64,000 bases of DNA from Rhabditoides inermis. Lineage: Eukaryota > Nematoda > Chromadorea > Rhabditida > Rhabditidae. The stretch spans positions 444,501 to 508,500 of the forward strand of contig CAWZYM010000087.1 in assembly GCA_963966185.1 (NCBI GenBank). Reading direction: 5' to 3'. The translations under genes were made by a program, and so were the position numbers. Position 1 is the first letter of the stretch. Each line of letters starts with the position of its first letter. This document shows positions 31,511 to 43,361 of the stretch, one piece after another. Under the pieces are notes generated by a model. It worked only from the letters and a program-made list of their open reading frames with translations. It had not been told where the DNA came from and searched no databases.

Positions 31511-32753
31511 GTGAAGCTAAACAACGGGGACTTTCTTGTTTTTTCTGTTTTCTATCAGTTTTTTTTAATTATTGTTTCCAAGAATCAGTAATTAGTGCAC
31601 ATACGTGGTCAATATGCCTGACTGGAGACTACACAGCCGTTGTGCTGTGGCTAAAACAAGAATATGTCCCCTTTACATGATGTGATACGCGACTAGATTC
31701 TCCGGAAGGATGAGTTAATGTATATGTGGAGAAGGAAAGGGTGAGCGATCCTGGTGTCCTGGCAGCAACGCATCCGATTTGTCGAATATTCAATTCATCA
31801 ACATCATCTCACATGATTACGCGCTTCCGGTAAAGTGCCTTCTACAAACGCTGTACCGTAATCTCAGTCACTGCGCACCGTACCGCACGTGCTACTGTAA
31901 CGCCCAATCCCAAACCCAGTCTCTCCTCCACCACTCATGACTTACTGTACGGTCTCAATTTGTGCAGTTTCAATATGTTTACTACCATATACTATTGTAA
32001 CTACTGATGCCCGGTTATGCGACGAATGACGTGGATTTGGACGATGCGTTGTGCGTGACGTGCGTGACGTTTTCGAAATTTCAAATGATGACATTGACGA
32101 AAAGTGACATTTGAGCTGTGAGTATTGTTGTAGGGACGCCTGACGACGCCACGAAGATAGGCTGTTTACCATATTCAGTCTTCGCCAATGCGGCGCTATA
32201 TTGTGGCTGTTCTTCTCCTCTTCCTCGTTTCGCCAGTCGTACAAGAAATCACAGGCCGCTGGGAAGAGATCAATGGTGTCTTTTGAAGGAGAGGAGTACG
32301 CAATGTAAAAACGAAATGACCAGCTGATGTCTCACGGCAAAACGATTTCTAAAAGAGTCTCTAAGTCCGTGGCGGGACCAAGCGTGTATCTAAATTCCCA
32401 TTGGAAACTCGTGCCAAGTTTGTACCTCACCGCGAAGGAAGCGCCGATTGCCTGATTTTCAAGATGCTATTTCATTTTCTATTACTTTTATATTAATTAG
32501 TAGAGTTTTTATTTTTGATTCAATTGAATCACCATATAAACATTGATTATGTCAACCTCGTGTAATTATTCCGTACACCTCTCCTTTAAAAGTTTACCCA
32601 TAATGAAATAGTTCAGATGCGCATGTGTTCTAGATGACACTCGTTGTGAAAGACGGGATACAATCGGGGTGTGCGCTCTTCGGTAAAACAGACGCCAGAA
32701 TCAGCCTCTGCAAATGCTTGTTTCCAACGCGTCGTTCTTTTATTATTATCATT
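31511..32753. other. Gene-poor stretch
   Basis: No supported exon or RNA gene. TACCGTA-type motifs lie at 31850-31910; the rest is unremarkable unique sequence. Confidence 0.35.
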
Positions 32754-32910
32754 GTTTCAGCTCGAAAATCTCGTGAACTTTTCATCTTGCAATGGACCGC
32801 GACGAAAATGGACAACATCTACTCTCTGTTTTGCAGATTTATGTGTGTGGACACAAGCGAAATCATATGGAAGAGTTTCGAGACAACGTGCTGTGATATT
32901 CCATAATGTC
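32754..32910 (+). repeat. Duplicated block X, copy 1
   Basis: Begins GTTTCAGCTCGAAAATCTCG after an acceptor-like site and encodes ARKSRELFILQWTATKMDNI and, further on, CVDTSEIIWKSFETTC. Copy 2 at 37687-37890 encodes ARITRELFILRWTSTKTENI and CVDEREIIWRSFKTTYC in the same strand and order. Similarity is better at protein than DNA level, which suggests former coding sequence. Family not recognised. Confidence 0.6.
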
Positions 32911-32973
32911 ACTGAAAAGTTTATTATGGAAGTGTCACACACACTCCTTTCAAGTAGTGGTCAGTTTCTTTAA

Positions 32974-33514
32974 AGGTAGTGTCCTCTCTGATTCTGGTCG
33001 CACGAGTTGCTATTACCAGTGTATTACTTATTAATTGTTAGTTATAATTCCATAACATGAAAGTTTAAAATTCAAAAATAACCATTTTAAAAATATAAAA
33101 ATATATTTAAAGTTTGACGTTTACCGGCAATTGTGTGCACAAGTGTGCACGCCCGCAAAACTTATGTTCATTGACTGCGGTTACATCACCGAACTGACCG
33201 GAGTGACTCGTTTGTTTCGCACGTAAAATGCTTTCTATTGGTTTTGTGGTTTGTTTTTGATGTTCAATTTTCATTTTAAAATCAAAATAAATTTAGAAAA
33301 GTGTATATTAACAATATTAATCATATTCGTCAAATTTTCATAAAATCGAAGTTTTCATGTTTCTTTCACGTTTAAAGCGTATTTGCATGAGGTTAAAGAT
33401 GTTTTCAAGGAATAGTATATTGACCAATTATGTTTCTGATAATGAGATTGAACAAAAAACAACAACAACACAAATTGCAAATTTGAAGTCATGCACTCAG
33501 AGGGTACACAACCT
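32974..33514. mobile_element. TTAA-flanked MITE, copy 2
   Basis: 541 bp between TTAA at 32970-32973 and 33515-33518. Termini AGGTAGTGTCCTCTCTGA and, complemented, AGGTTGTGTACCCTCTGA resemble the ends of the element at 29311-29617. The interior is AT-rich with no coding frame. Confidence 0.75.
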
Positions 33515-33677
33515 TTAAACTACTTCCGAAATGTTTTTCAACAACTTCTGAAATGCCCTGCAAAACGCCGTTTTCAATGTGCACGCTGCCACGATGTGTA
33601 CACGTGGCGAAGACGTTGTGCGGGGTGCGGGTGATTATTGTTGACGGATGTCTAACGACGCGAAGCAAATGTGTTGG

Positions 33678-36121
33678 TTACAAAAGAAACGAGTCATATG
33701 ACGGCAAAAGACGATATTTATGAGATGTGCGCGACCGAGTTGGGACTAGTGTAAAAAGACCAGAATAATTAAGAGAGGTTGCTTTAGTGATAACCTTGTG
33801 TATGTACGCTACGTCATTTATAAAGCGGCGTTGTTCAAGAGTTTGAAGGCCAAGAAGCTGGAGGCGTTGGGGATAGGTGAGCGAGAACAAGCCAGCGCGA
33901 CGACATATTCGGCGCGTATAGTATCGCTGCACTGACTCGATCAAGTTCACTGATCCCACATCCTGAGGGTTCCACAATTCAGTACAATACTCTAGCTTGC
34001 AGCGGAAATACGTTGTGTAAGCGGTGACAAGAACCTTCAAGTCTCTTGTACGATAAACTCTCAGAAAATCATTTATGGCATTTAGGGTGCCTTTAACAAT
34101 GTTCGCAAAATGGTCATCAAAAATCAAGGACCCACACATAGACACACCAAGGTCCCTTACAGAGTTAGCAGGTGCGAGCGTAGTGCCATGTGCTGTATAC
34201 TCATGTTTGGGATTTCGGCGGCCTATGTGCAGTATCTGCGTTTTCTCGGTGGAGATCTGCAGACCCCATTCTAAAGCCCACTTTGCGACAGCGTCAATTG
34301 CTTTTTGAAACATAATTTTAGCCAAATTATCGCCCGGATCAAAAGCGAAGTAGATTTTCAAATCGTCTGCGTATAGAGCACACTCGACATAATCAGGCAG
34401 GCTATCAACAATATTATTGATAAAGATATTGAAGAGAATGGGTCCAAGACACGACCCCTGCGGCACGCCACAGTTGACGAGTCGAGGAGACGAGAGCTCA
34501 TCTCCAACCATAACTTGTTGGCAACGGTCAGAAAGGAAGGCTCGAATCCACCCGAGAACGTTTCCACGAATGCCCAGCGAATGCAATTTTTTGAAGAGTA
34601 GTTTATGATTGATTGTGTCGAAAGCTTTCTTAAAGTCGAAATAAATACAATCAATAACAAGGCCATTGGAAATATGTTTCAGCCAGTGACTATAACATTC
34701 AATAAGTTGTGCGTTGGTAGACCTTTTCTTACGAAAACCAAACTGTCTGGAAGAAATCAAGCTATTAGACTCGAGAAAATCAGTCATTTGCCTGACTATA
34801 ATGCGCTCTAATAATTTCGCTACACTACTTGTTAGGCTAATGGGACGATAGTTAGCTGGATTATCACGAGAACCCTTTTTATACAGCGGTTTTATATAAG
34901 CGACTTTCCAAATATTGGGGATAGCGCACACTGATAGAGACATAGAAAAAGAATCGAAAGCGGGAGACTTATTGTATCAACTGTATTTTTCAGAAAAGTG
35001 TGGGTGATTCCATCGGGACTGGTATTGATTTTTGAATCCAATCGTTGTATGGTCTTGTGAACAAGCGCATAAGAAACGTCAATCATGGTGAGTTGATTCG
35101 AGAGAGAGGGAAGGGCAGAGCCGGTCGGAGCAACACTTCCACCAGAGAATATCGAGTCGAAGTATTCCCCGAACACCTCCGCCTTTTCCCTCGAATCATG
35201 GACCAACTCACCATTGTGTGACAGCGAGCTGATACCATCAGCAGGAAACATCTTTTTTCTAACATCCTTGTATAATGCGCGTTTATTGTTACCGTTGATA
35301 AGTTTCGCTTCGCGCTTACATTGCCACGAGAAAATAGCGTTTCGCAGTTTACGCTGCGCCTTATCAGCAGTCTTCGATTCTGGAATAAGTATAGAGTAGC
35401 GTAACGCACGGCGTTTCAATTTATAAATATAGAGAGGAATACTGACAGCTTTAGTATGTTTCATAAGGGGAATATACTCGGTAATGAGATGTTGCATTCG
35501 CTGGACAAACGCGGAAGTTGCCTCTTCAATATTTAAACCAATAAAAGCTCGCGTCCAATCAGTACATGCTATAGCCGCATTGATCTCACCCCACTTAGCC
35601 CTCCCATATGCGCGCCGAAGCGGCTCTCTCGCCGCGGCCTCCATACCGAGTCGCAACCGAAACTCGACAGGGAGGTGATCACATAAAGAGAAACGCCCCA
35701 ATACACGCGTATGTTGAAAGAGACAAGGGGAGTCAGTCAATACAATGTCAAGAGTATGCGCCTTTCGCCCCGCTCGTCTCACCATCGTCGCCTGGCGAAC
35801 CATTTGAGTGAGTGAGTGGAGAGAGGCAAAAGTGACTAGAGACCTATCAAAAGCATCGGCTGCCTGGAACGAATCCCAGTCAGCCGACGGTGCATTAAAA
35901 TCGCCTTGTATAATGTGCATGTGAGAATCGGGAGAAATCAGCTGTTCTAGATGGCGGAATAGTTCACGACCAGCGCATTTTTTATCGGTAGAGTAACCGG
36001 GAGTGCGATAAATAGTGATCACCCGTAATGGCTTAGAAAGTGGGAATGTTTCAGTCGGCAAGATATCAAGGCACAAAAGTTCGCAGAGATTATCGATCGA
36101 CAAGGACACAATGTGTTTCAC
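33678..36121 (-). mobile_element. LINE (endonuclease plus reverse transcriptase), broken
   Basis: Non-LTR retrotransposon ORF2 on the minus strand in two overlapping frames. The 5' part (36121 to about 34892) carries the C-terminal half of an APE-type endonuclease (IIQGDFNAPSADWD, LDIVLTD and the SLCDHLPVEF histidine motif); the N-terminal catalytic half is absent, so the copy is 5'-truncated. The 3' part (about 34943 to 33678) carries the reverse transcriptase: NYRPISLTS, FDFKKAFDTINH, GVPQGSCLGPILFNIFIN and the active-site YADD. The frames are separated by a one-base indel near a T-run at about 34945. The domain order is that of CR1/Jockey-type LINEs. It stops at 33678, with no clear poly-A tail. 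Confidence 0.92.
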
Positions 36122-36339
36122 AGAGAGAGCAGACGCGCATAGTACTAACTGATGATATACGGGGAAGAAAAGTGAAAATGGAGAAAAGTGAAAGACTATG
36201 ATGATATACGGGGAAGAAAAGTGAAAATGTGCTACTTTAATTATTAGACACTAAACATTTCTCCTTCACGTTGATGGTTGATTCACTCTATTCATTCTGA
36301 GTGGAAGGTACATACCACTTTTGGTGGTGCCGTTTCCCT

Positions 36340-36740
36340 TTTGCTTTCTTGCTCGAATTCAGTGGGGGTTGCGGTGCATAAGCAGGAGTGTGCGATAGTG
36401 TGAATAGCCTTGACTGGGAAGGGACTGCGCAGGTGCTAACGTAGCAAGGGCATGTGACAAGACCGTTTCCCATTTGCATCCCATTCAGTGCGGTGCTCGA
36501 CCGACTGCTGGGATGTTGATATTTAGTGTTAGTTGTTTCTGCTAATCACATGACTATGGACTATGGGATCCCACAAGAGAGTGTGCAGAAAATACAGAGT
36601 GTGCGAATTGGGTGGTTTATTCATAGCCTGCATCCAAAGATATAGTCCTGAGAGTGTTTTGGCAGAGCGCCCAGCCGCAGCGCGCCGACTTTGAGTACGC
36701 GGCGCGCGCTCTCTCTATTTCGGGTAAGTGCTCTCTCCAA
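36340..36740 (+). pseudogene. Second degraded LDLa-related segment
   Basis: TTTGCATCCCATTCAGTGCG near 36470 echoes the LDLa exon at 31050, and CAGCCGCAGCGCGCCGACTT near 36670 echoes 31405. Both lie in the same order as in the 31-kb segment, so this is a diverged segmental duplicate flanking the LINE. No open module remains. Confidence 0.45.
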
Positions 36741-37447
36741 GCAAGTTTCTGACCGCGAGCTGCGCGGGAGAGAGGGCGTATGAGCGTGGGATGTTACTGT
36801 CGATTTTTCGATGCTAGATACATATCTATGCCTGGTGAACACGCCAAAAATTCGACACTGCTGAAGCTGAAGCCTTTGCGAAAACATTGTCAACGCTATA
36901 CCGTAGCACATTCACTGCGCGCTCTCGATGGATACTGCTGCACACTCTACTCTTTTGGTTTACATACCTGAATGAGCAGTATGCGCATTTTTTGTTCACT
37001 CTGTGTCGTTTCCAGTGTGCACAACGTGTAAATGTGACGGATGCGTGGTGATTTGTTGATGTATTTACAAGAGAACATCGATGAATATGAAAAAGTAAGC
37101 ATAGTGCACGTTCGGTTTCGGTCCCTACCACCATACCGAACGTGCGTACCTACCGGCCGGGACCATCATCAGTGATGAACCGGAAGGTAAATGTACATAG
37201 AATTATAACAAGAGAAAACATACGGGGGGGGGGGGTTTCTAACGACGCCGAGCCAAATGTGTTCCTTGCCAGTGGCCAGTCAGTCCAGTAATCCACGATG
37301 CAGCTATATAAGTTTAGGAGCATACAGGTTCGAGATGACTCTTGTTTTGGGGGACGGAATGATCATGGCTTGTGATCTTTCTAATACTCATTTGTCTAGG
37401 CCTACTACAATCAGTCTTCTTAAATGCTAGTTTACAACATCACGGCC

Positions 37448-37642
37448 CGGATAGTTGCACAGCGCGCCCCACAGAGAGAGCGGCGCGCGCACAGGCCGCT
37501 TTGCGAGTGAATAGGCGCGTAGCGATTTCAGTGAAGAAATTATCGCTCTCTAACGCTTGCTGGTTATTCGCAATGGAGCTGGCGCGTCGCGTGCTTGCGG
37601 TGCGGTCTGTGCGCGCGCCACTGTCCACTGTGCAACTATCCG
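37448..37642. mobile_element. 195-bp MITE
   Basis: Perfect 15-bp inverted ends, CGGATAGTTGCACAG at 37448-37462 and CTGTGCAACTATCCG at 37628-37642, with GC-rich imperfect subterminal inverted repeats. No coding frame is supported. Confidence 0.65.
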
Positions 37643-37686
37643 AACCGTGAACATGTCGTTGATTTTTTTTTAAAGCTTATTGTGTT

Positions 37687-37890
37687 TCAGCTCGAATAAC
37701 TCGTGAACTTTTTATATTGAGATGGACGTCGACGAAAACTGAAAATATTGTAGCGAATACTTTTTTATGCACGTCAGTTTTTTTTGCAATTTTTTTAAAT
37801 ATATTTTTGTAAAATGTGAATCAGAATAACGTGCGTGGACGAAAGAGAAATCATCTGGAGAAGTTTTAAGACAACGTACTGTGTTTTCAA
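37687..37890 (+). repeat. Duplicated block X, copy 2
   Basis: Second copy of the block at 32754-32910, starting GTTTCAGCTCGAATAACTCG. It has an AT-rich insertion between the two conserved coding-like stretches. Same strand and order as copy 1. Confidence 0.6.
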
Positions 37891-38083
37891 ATCAAAACAC
37901 TCTTTTTTATTTCAGGAGTTCTAATAGTGATAAGTGGGAGAATGGGATTGTTTCCAGTACTTTATCTTTACTCCGTTATGCATTCCCAAACGTTTTCACA
38001 CATATAAGAGTACAAAAATCTACCGTGTTTGGGATAAGTGCACAGTGCTTACCACCTACGCACAACATCACTATGCCTCAGTG

Positions 38084-38409
38084 TGTCGCGGCCAGAGGCC
38101 ACGCAAGGAGGTTCGGCCCCGCCCATCCGACGCCCCGCCCCCTCGAGAGGAGAAGGCAGGCACTCTTCACAGGAGCGACACGGAGAACAGTCGCGCCCTC
38201 CCATTCTCACTATCGCTATATTCCTTATGTCATAAAGGTCTATTGGTCTAATCGATGTGTGTGTTATGTGAGAGTCTATTAGGAGTGAGCTGGATTGGAA
38301 TAGGTCGGTTTCTGCATTGGGTTTGATATCACTGAACCACCTGGTAATAACGTAGGAATCTTAGATAGTAGACTGGAATCATACTAGGAATAACCCATCT
38401 GCCGAAACA
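38084..38409 (+). repeat. Left LTR
   Basis: 326 bp with TG...CA ends, apparently identical to the right copy. Its 5' third is GC-rich; no TATA box was obvious. Confidence 0.88.
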
Positions 38410-38423
38410 TGGTGCATTGTGCC
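38410..38423 (+). other. Candidate primer-binding site
   Basis: TGGTGCATTGTGCC directly abuts the left LTR. Its first eight bases complement a tRNA 3' end ATGCACCA (as in some tRNA-Gly); the remainder is not matched to a known tRNA here. Confidence 0.4.
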
Positions 38424-39113
38424 TACCACTCTTTTTTTATTTATTTTTTTACCATCAGTATTCCATATTATTCCATATCCATCTCATTCATTTCGTGGCA
38501 ATTCGGCTATCACCATGGTTACGTACCGTGTATTTGTAACAAATGTTCGTCGATTACAGTACATACCGTACGTGTCAAACAGCCATGGTGAGAGGAAAGC
38601 AACATTGTTTTGTTGTGATCCACAGTCTATGAGGCGTGCGCGGAAGCACAGCAAGGCGATGAGATGGGAAGGGAATGGAACGGAATACAAACTACGCAGA
38701 AAGCGTGTAAAAGTCAAAGAAGATGGCTACAGATATAAAACGATGGGTTGTGTGTACAAACAATCATGATGAGCTCACATTACATGAAACGTTTCTGAGT
38801 CATGACCAATGATTGCGCGCTGGAAGAGGGTCATGATAGTAAGAAGCGTGGAGTGTAGTAGTCGGGTTCATCACATCGTTAAGTAATCCTACAAGTTCAA
38901 GTTCACATACAGTAATCTGAAAAGAAAAAGGTCAGGTCTGCTCGGACGTGCAAAGAGTCCAAAAGTTTTTTGACGGTGCAAAAAGAGGTTGCCAACGCAT
39001 ATAGAAGAGTCCGCTGTTTGCCGGAAAGAGTGCAAAAACCCGTGCAAGAGTCCGGGAGACGGCTGAATGCATAATCACCGAGAGTCCCGAGGTTTCCAAG
39101 AGTCCAAGAAAAA

Positions 39114-39808
39114 GTGCAAAAAAGTGTCCTCGAGGAGCAGAAACGTGGGCGCCGCAGAGAGCGTCGACTTCCGCTGATCAAGAAAAAGTCTAAAAATCTT
39201 AGCCAGGCGCACGGAGGAGCTGCATGCATAATGGCCCAATCAGGCGAAAGAGCTCCGGAGTCCCAAGAGTCCAACAAAAAGAGGTCCCGTGACGGTGCAA
39301 AAACCTCCCCTCGCTACAGAATTGGCAACTTTTCCGGAGGCGGAGCCTGGACTGGAGCAGTATATAACCAAGTGGCAAAGGGTAGCAAACCATTCCGGCA
39401 CGACTGCCTCCAGCAGAGTGCCCCTCCAGCTACAGCAGCAGCAGCAATCTCTCAGCTATCATCCTCACCCTCCCCATCTACCGTAAGTCTCCACCCATTA
39501 ACTAGCAACCAACTACCGTATCCCTATCCTGCCAGGTCGACTGTCATCAGACACTCTCCAGTACAACATCATCCGTCTACAAGGCTACAAGGTCTCCCCA
39601 TCTACCGTCGACTGTCATCACACACTCTCCAGTACTACACTCATCCGTCTACAAGGTTACAGGGTCTCCCCCTTCTTCTTCTCCGGTGAGTTGGAGAGTA
39701 CAAGCTCAGTCGTACGACCGTGATCATTCTGATCAGGTGGCAGTTGAGAGGCTGACCAGCCAGAGCCGTGAGAGACTTGTTATCAGTCAGCTTGTTGAGC
39801 GCTTATAA
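39114..39808 (+). CDS. Spliced ORF in left unique part of LTR element
   Basis: Three exons, all phase 0: 39114 to about 39482 (donor ACC|GTAAGT), about 39536-39689 (acceptor TGCCAG, donor CCG|GTGAGT) and about 39737-39808 (stop TAA). The first exon is Lys/Arg-rich (RRRERRLPLIKKKSK), then Gln/Ala/Ser-rich; the second contains a 70-bp tandem duplication giving SSVYK twice; the last ends ERLVISQLVERL. A TATATAA sequence at about 39360 lies inside exon 1, so transcription could start there and the true start may differ. A nucleic-acid-binding basic protein is possible but no family is recognised. Confidence 0.4.
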
Positions 39809-40767
39809 AGCACCCCCCTTACAGTAGAAGCAGAGCCTCTACTCCATTATCGTCCTCGTTCCCCTCGTGAAGCCGGAAGAGATCTTCCGCCAGCTCACTC
39901 TCCAGTGAGTCTCCTTCATTTTTTTTTTTTTTGATTCGTTGATAAATAGGACTGAATATAAAATAAAAAATAAAAATAACATAAACATAAACATAAAAAT
40001 TGTGGTTAATTTGACGCGCCCATTACTTTCATATTGCAAGTGGCATATTATCTATTCCAGTGATATATTTGTGGATCATTGAATATATTGATAGCGGTTC
40101 ATTAAGCGAAAAACTTCATTATGGTGGATAAACCCCAACCTAGAGGGATTAAAAGGACAAAAACAGAACACACAAACACCAAATCATCAAAATCAGTTTT
40201 CTAGGCTGCATACTCACACCACTGCATTCCTATAATTGCGCTCGTGTGAGTGTGCGTGGCATTATCGATTTGGGGCGAGGGGGGTGGGGGCTAGTAGTTG
40301 TGGTTATGTGTACGTTTCGCTCGCGACAAGTCCATTCTCTGCTTCATATTCCAACGGAATGAATATTTCTTCTAGTCTGTTCTATACTTGAAACTCCTTT
40401 TCTCCAAAATCTACCCCTTACGTACATACTCTCTCTTCTCCCGTACTCCTGGATCGTCTTCTCCTGGAAGGAGGACGTCAAATCAAACGCAACACATGTA
40501 CCCGTAATTGTTTATTTTTTTTGGGTTTTCAAATATTGCGCATTTTTATAGAATTTCGAGATTTTTCTGCTGTCATGGAACATAAGAAGATGACAATGAA
40601 CACGAAGAAATAGAGACATCAATTTTCACTCATAACCGTAATCTCAACAATGTCACACATAGGGTAGGGTAGAAAAAATAGAGAGAAAGAAATGCTCGAG
40701 AATATATTATATACTATCACCGAATTCCAAAAAAAAGCATCATAATATATACATTTCAATATGTTTT

Positions 40768-41964
40768 TCACCCTTGCCACTCCTCGTTGGCCCCGAGCAG
40801 CAAGTCTTCGTCTCCCATCGTTTCAACCGGTGCACACTCCCCCGCCATGTTCAGGTCATTGAGTAGTGCTGCCTCAGCGGTTCCCGTTGCGTTGCTGGCT
40901 CTGCTGGCGGCTCTAGAATCCGAGTCTGAAGGTGCGCTGGGCTGGTGAGCGGCGGTGGGCTGAGGAGTCGGTTGACGAGGCTCCATGAACCCATGTAGGG
41001 CTCGGTTGCCTTGGTACTGCTGTCGCTCTTGGCGCTCCTTCTCCTCCCTGGCTTGCTGCTCCAGCAAGCGAGAACCGTCTGCTCCGAACCCTTCCTCCAT
41101 CATGGCCTTCTCGTAACGGACGCAGATGAGTTTGTTGTGCACCACGAATTCCATCTTACATTGAGGCTGTTGGCACACCACTCTCTCCGACACCTCTCGC
41201 GGTTTGAACGCGACCCACTGGCACCTCCAGACGTTGTGGTTGTGGATGTTGTACTCGCCACAAACCCCACATAAACTGTACCTCTGGACGATCTCTAGTC
41301 GGGCTGCGGTGGAGAGAGCGAGTACCAGTGGGCATTCGAACACTCCGTGGCCCTTGGCTCCGCACGCTCGGAAACGGCACGTCACCCGTGACCTCCTCAT
41401 GGCGTCGTCCTCCTGTCTCTTCATGAACGTTTCTTCATTTTGAATCTGACGGTACATCTCGTTGGCCAACAGTCCTGCGCCCGCCAGCTCTACCCTCTGA
41501 TCGCGTCGACGCTTCACTGCATGTGCGGTCGTCTGGAATTTCCACTATCTAGTCTCTCTATTAAAAATATCTCTGATATCAAAAAAAAAAAAATTTTGAT
41601 ACTAAATATTGGTATGGTACAGTGATATAGTATATTCTCGAGCATGAATGGGAATGTGGGAGAAATGACGTAATCAGGAAGAGTCAGGACTTGTGTCGCT
41701 ACGCAGTGCTTCAATCATTCTCTCTACGATAGTATGGATACCCCTCGGATCATGCAGTCGCTCGCGAATGGGTTGTACACGCAATGCGCGCGCTGCTGCT
41801 TTTTCTCTCAAAAGATTCATATGCATTTCGGAGACGATGGACCCTGACTGAGGGAGAGCGTCAACCATTGCCCTCTTCGTCTTGTCCCACCACGAAATCC
41901 AGACTTGGAGTTCGCTAGATTGGCGGTGGTAGTCTGAGAAGTGTTCAAGTAGAAGTGTGCGTAG
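40768..41964 (-). CDS. Zinc-knuckle Gag-like protein, left copy
   Basis: Mirror copy of the gene at 45288-46484. The 3' exon (about 41530 to 40768) encodes MKRRRDQRVELAGAGLL, two adjacent zinc-knuckle motifs (CRFRACGAKGHGVFEC, spacing CX4CX4HX4C, and CGVCGEYNIHNHNVWRC, spacing CX2CX7HX4C), a Glu/Arg/Gln helix, and a Ser/Pro/Ala-rich acidic tail ending NEEWQG. The upstream exon (41964 to about 41674) encodes a Trp- and Arg-rich helical segment ending near SDTSPDSS; the intron between them has a TTCCAG acceptor. Paired zinc knuckles resemble those of BEL/Pao Gag proteins, suggesting RNA binding. Protein sequence is identical in both arms. Confidence 0.6.
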
Positions 41965-42038
41965 CTGAATTATGACAGTTCAACAAAAGAGTTTATTGTA
42001 AAACCAAAACACAAGACACAGTCTGATACACAATATGT

Positions 42039-43151
42039 CTATAGGGACATTCGATCAAAATCATTGGACATTAGTGCATAGCCTAAATACGTCTCAAATG
42101 TGTCTCCCATAATTCTATTTTCTATTGCTTCTTCTAATGTTAGTTTTCCTCTCCATATCTTGACATCATGTATGTACTGTTTGATAATCATCATTTCTAT
42201 GTTTCTACACTCATTTAACGTAGTCTGAATATGCACACATCCCTCCTCTCTCACTATGTGTTGTGGTATTTCTCCGTTATGGCACAGCACTAAAATTTCT
42301 ACGGTTTTTAATATGTCTCGGAATGTGTCTGTCAGAGAGAACAATAATTGGACTTGATCCCTCATTGTTTTATAAAATCCTAAATTGAACGGGTGAATTA
42401 AAGTATCGTCAGGGGTATCGTATGTCATATCATAGTAGATAAACCTCATACGCAGTGTGGAACACACTATTGCTACCGTGACCCACTCATATACCCTGAT
42501 AGCCTCTTCTACATTTGGTATTCTTCTATTTTGGCTCGAGAGGGCGTGCTTGAGGTACGTTGACAGCGTATCGTCGCAGTAACCATTCATGAACGCTGCC
42601 GGGTGTTGGCAAAAGTCTCGCACGACCGCGTCAGCCGTCTGTAAAGTACTCCGTAACTACTTATGCATCCTATGCTGTCATATGTTTTTAAGCAATACGA
42701 AAGTAATCAGTAGAGGCTATGAGGCTATATGAGTTGGCACTCACTCGTATCTACGCTTTCGCATCAGTTTTCTTTTCGTTTCACGGATAGTCTGTTTATG
42801 TTTCTCCCGTTTCTCCCTTTTCTTATCTGCTTGAGATTTTCTCATAACAGGAAATGTTGTTGGCTGTCTCCCCTCACTGCCCTCTCTCTCTTGCATGCTA
42901 TACTCTCCTAACGTAAGGGGGTTGTTGTAATACTGGACACGGGTGTGTACTTCAAGTAGTAGCTCTTGCTCCCTCATTATCTCGTCTTCTCTCGCTCTTT
43001 TCTCTTCTGCTGTCAGGTAGAAGTTCTCGTGTCTACTAGTCAACTCCGCTAGCCTCTCTTCTGTCTCGAATTCAAAAGTAGTCGAGTCAAATGCGGGTGA
43101 TTGGCGATCTTCCTCGTGGATCTCTCTCTTCATTCCTTTCTCCCACTTCAT
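42039..43151 (-). CDS. Charged protein of unknown function, full copy
   Basis: Exon 1 43151 to about 42745 encodes MKWEKGMKREIHEEDRQSPA, a long charged Glu/Arg helix (ERLAELTSRHE, EEKRAREDEIMREQELLLE) and a Lys/Arg-rich run. Exon 2 (about 42649 to 42039) is more globular: HALSSQNRRIPNVEEAIRVY, LHPFNLGFYKT-like and ECRNIEMMIIKQYIHDV stretches, stop TAG. A GTGAGT donor at 42744 and acceptors near 42650 (weak, in phase) or 42639 (strong, out of phase) bound a roughly 100-bp intron. The AATAAA beyond the stop, read from the mirrored copy, marks its 3' end. Coiled-coil N-terminus and helical C-terminus could be capsid-like, but no family is recognised. Confidence 0.5.
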
Positions 43152-43361
43152 TCCTCACTCCTTCTTTTCATCATCAGTCGGAGAGAACAGAGGGAGAGAT
43201 TCGACCGCTTCGAACTGAAGGGAGACATCAGTCGGAGATCTCGAGAAAAGACAAAAGAAAATGGAATCTTTCCCACAACATTCCATAATATCGCGCGGTG
43301 AGATGTCAACAAACCATTGTCATTCCTATTTCTCGTATTGTTCGTGGACAGTCGAACTGTC

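Noticed and set aside
37201..37240. G-run as a telomere or quadruplex switch
   Set aside because: A simple homopolymer of about ten G without repeated G-tracts; no further support.
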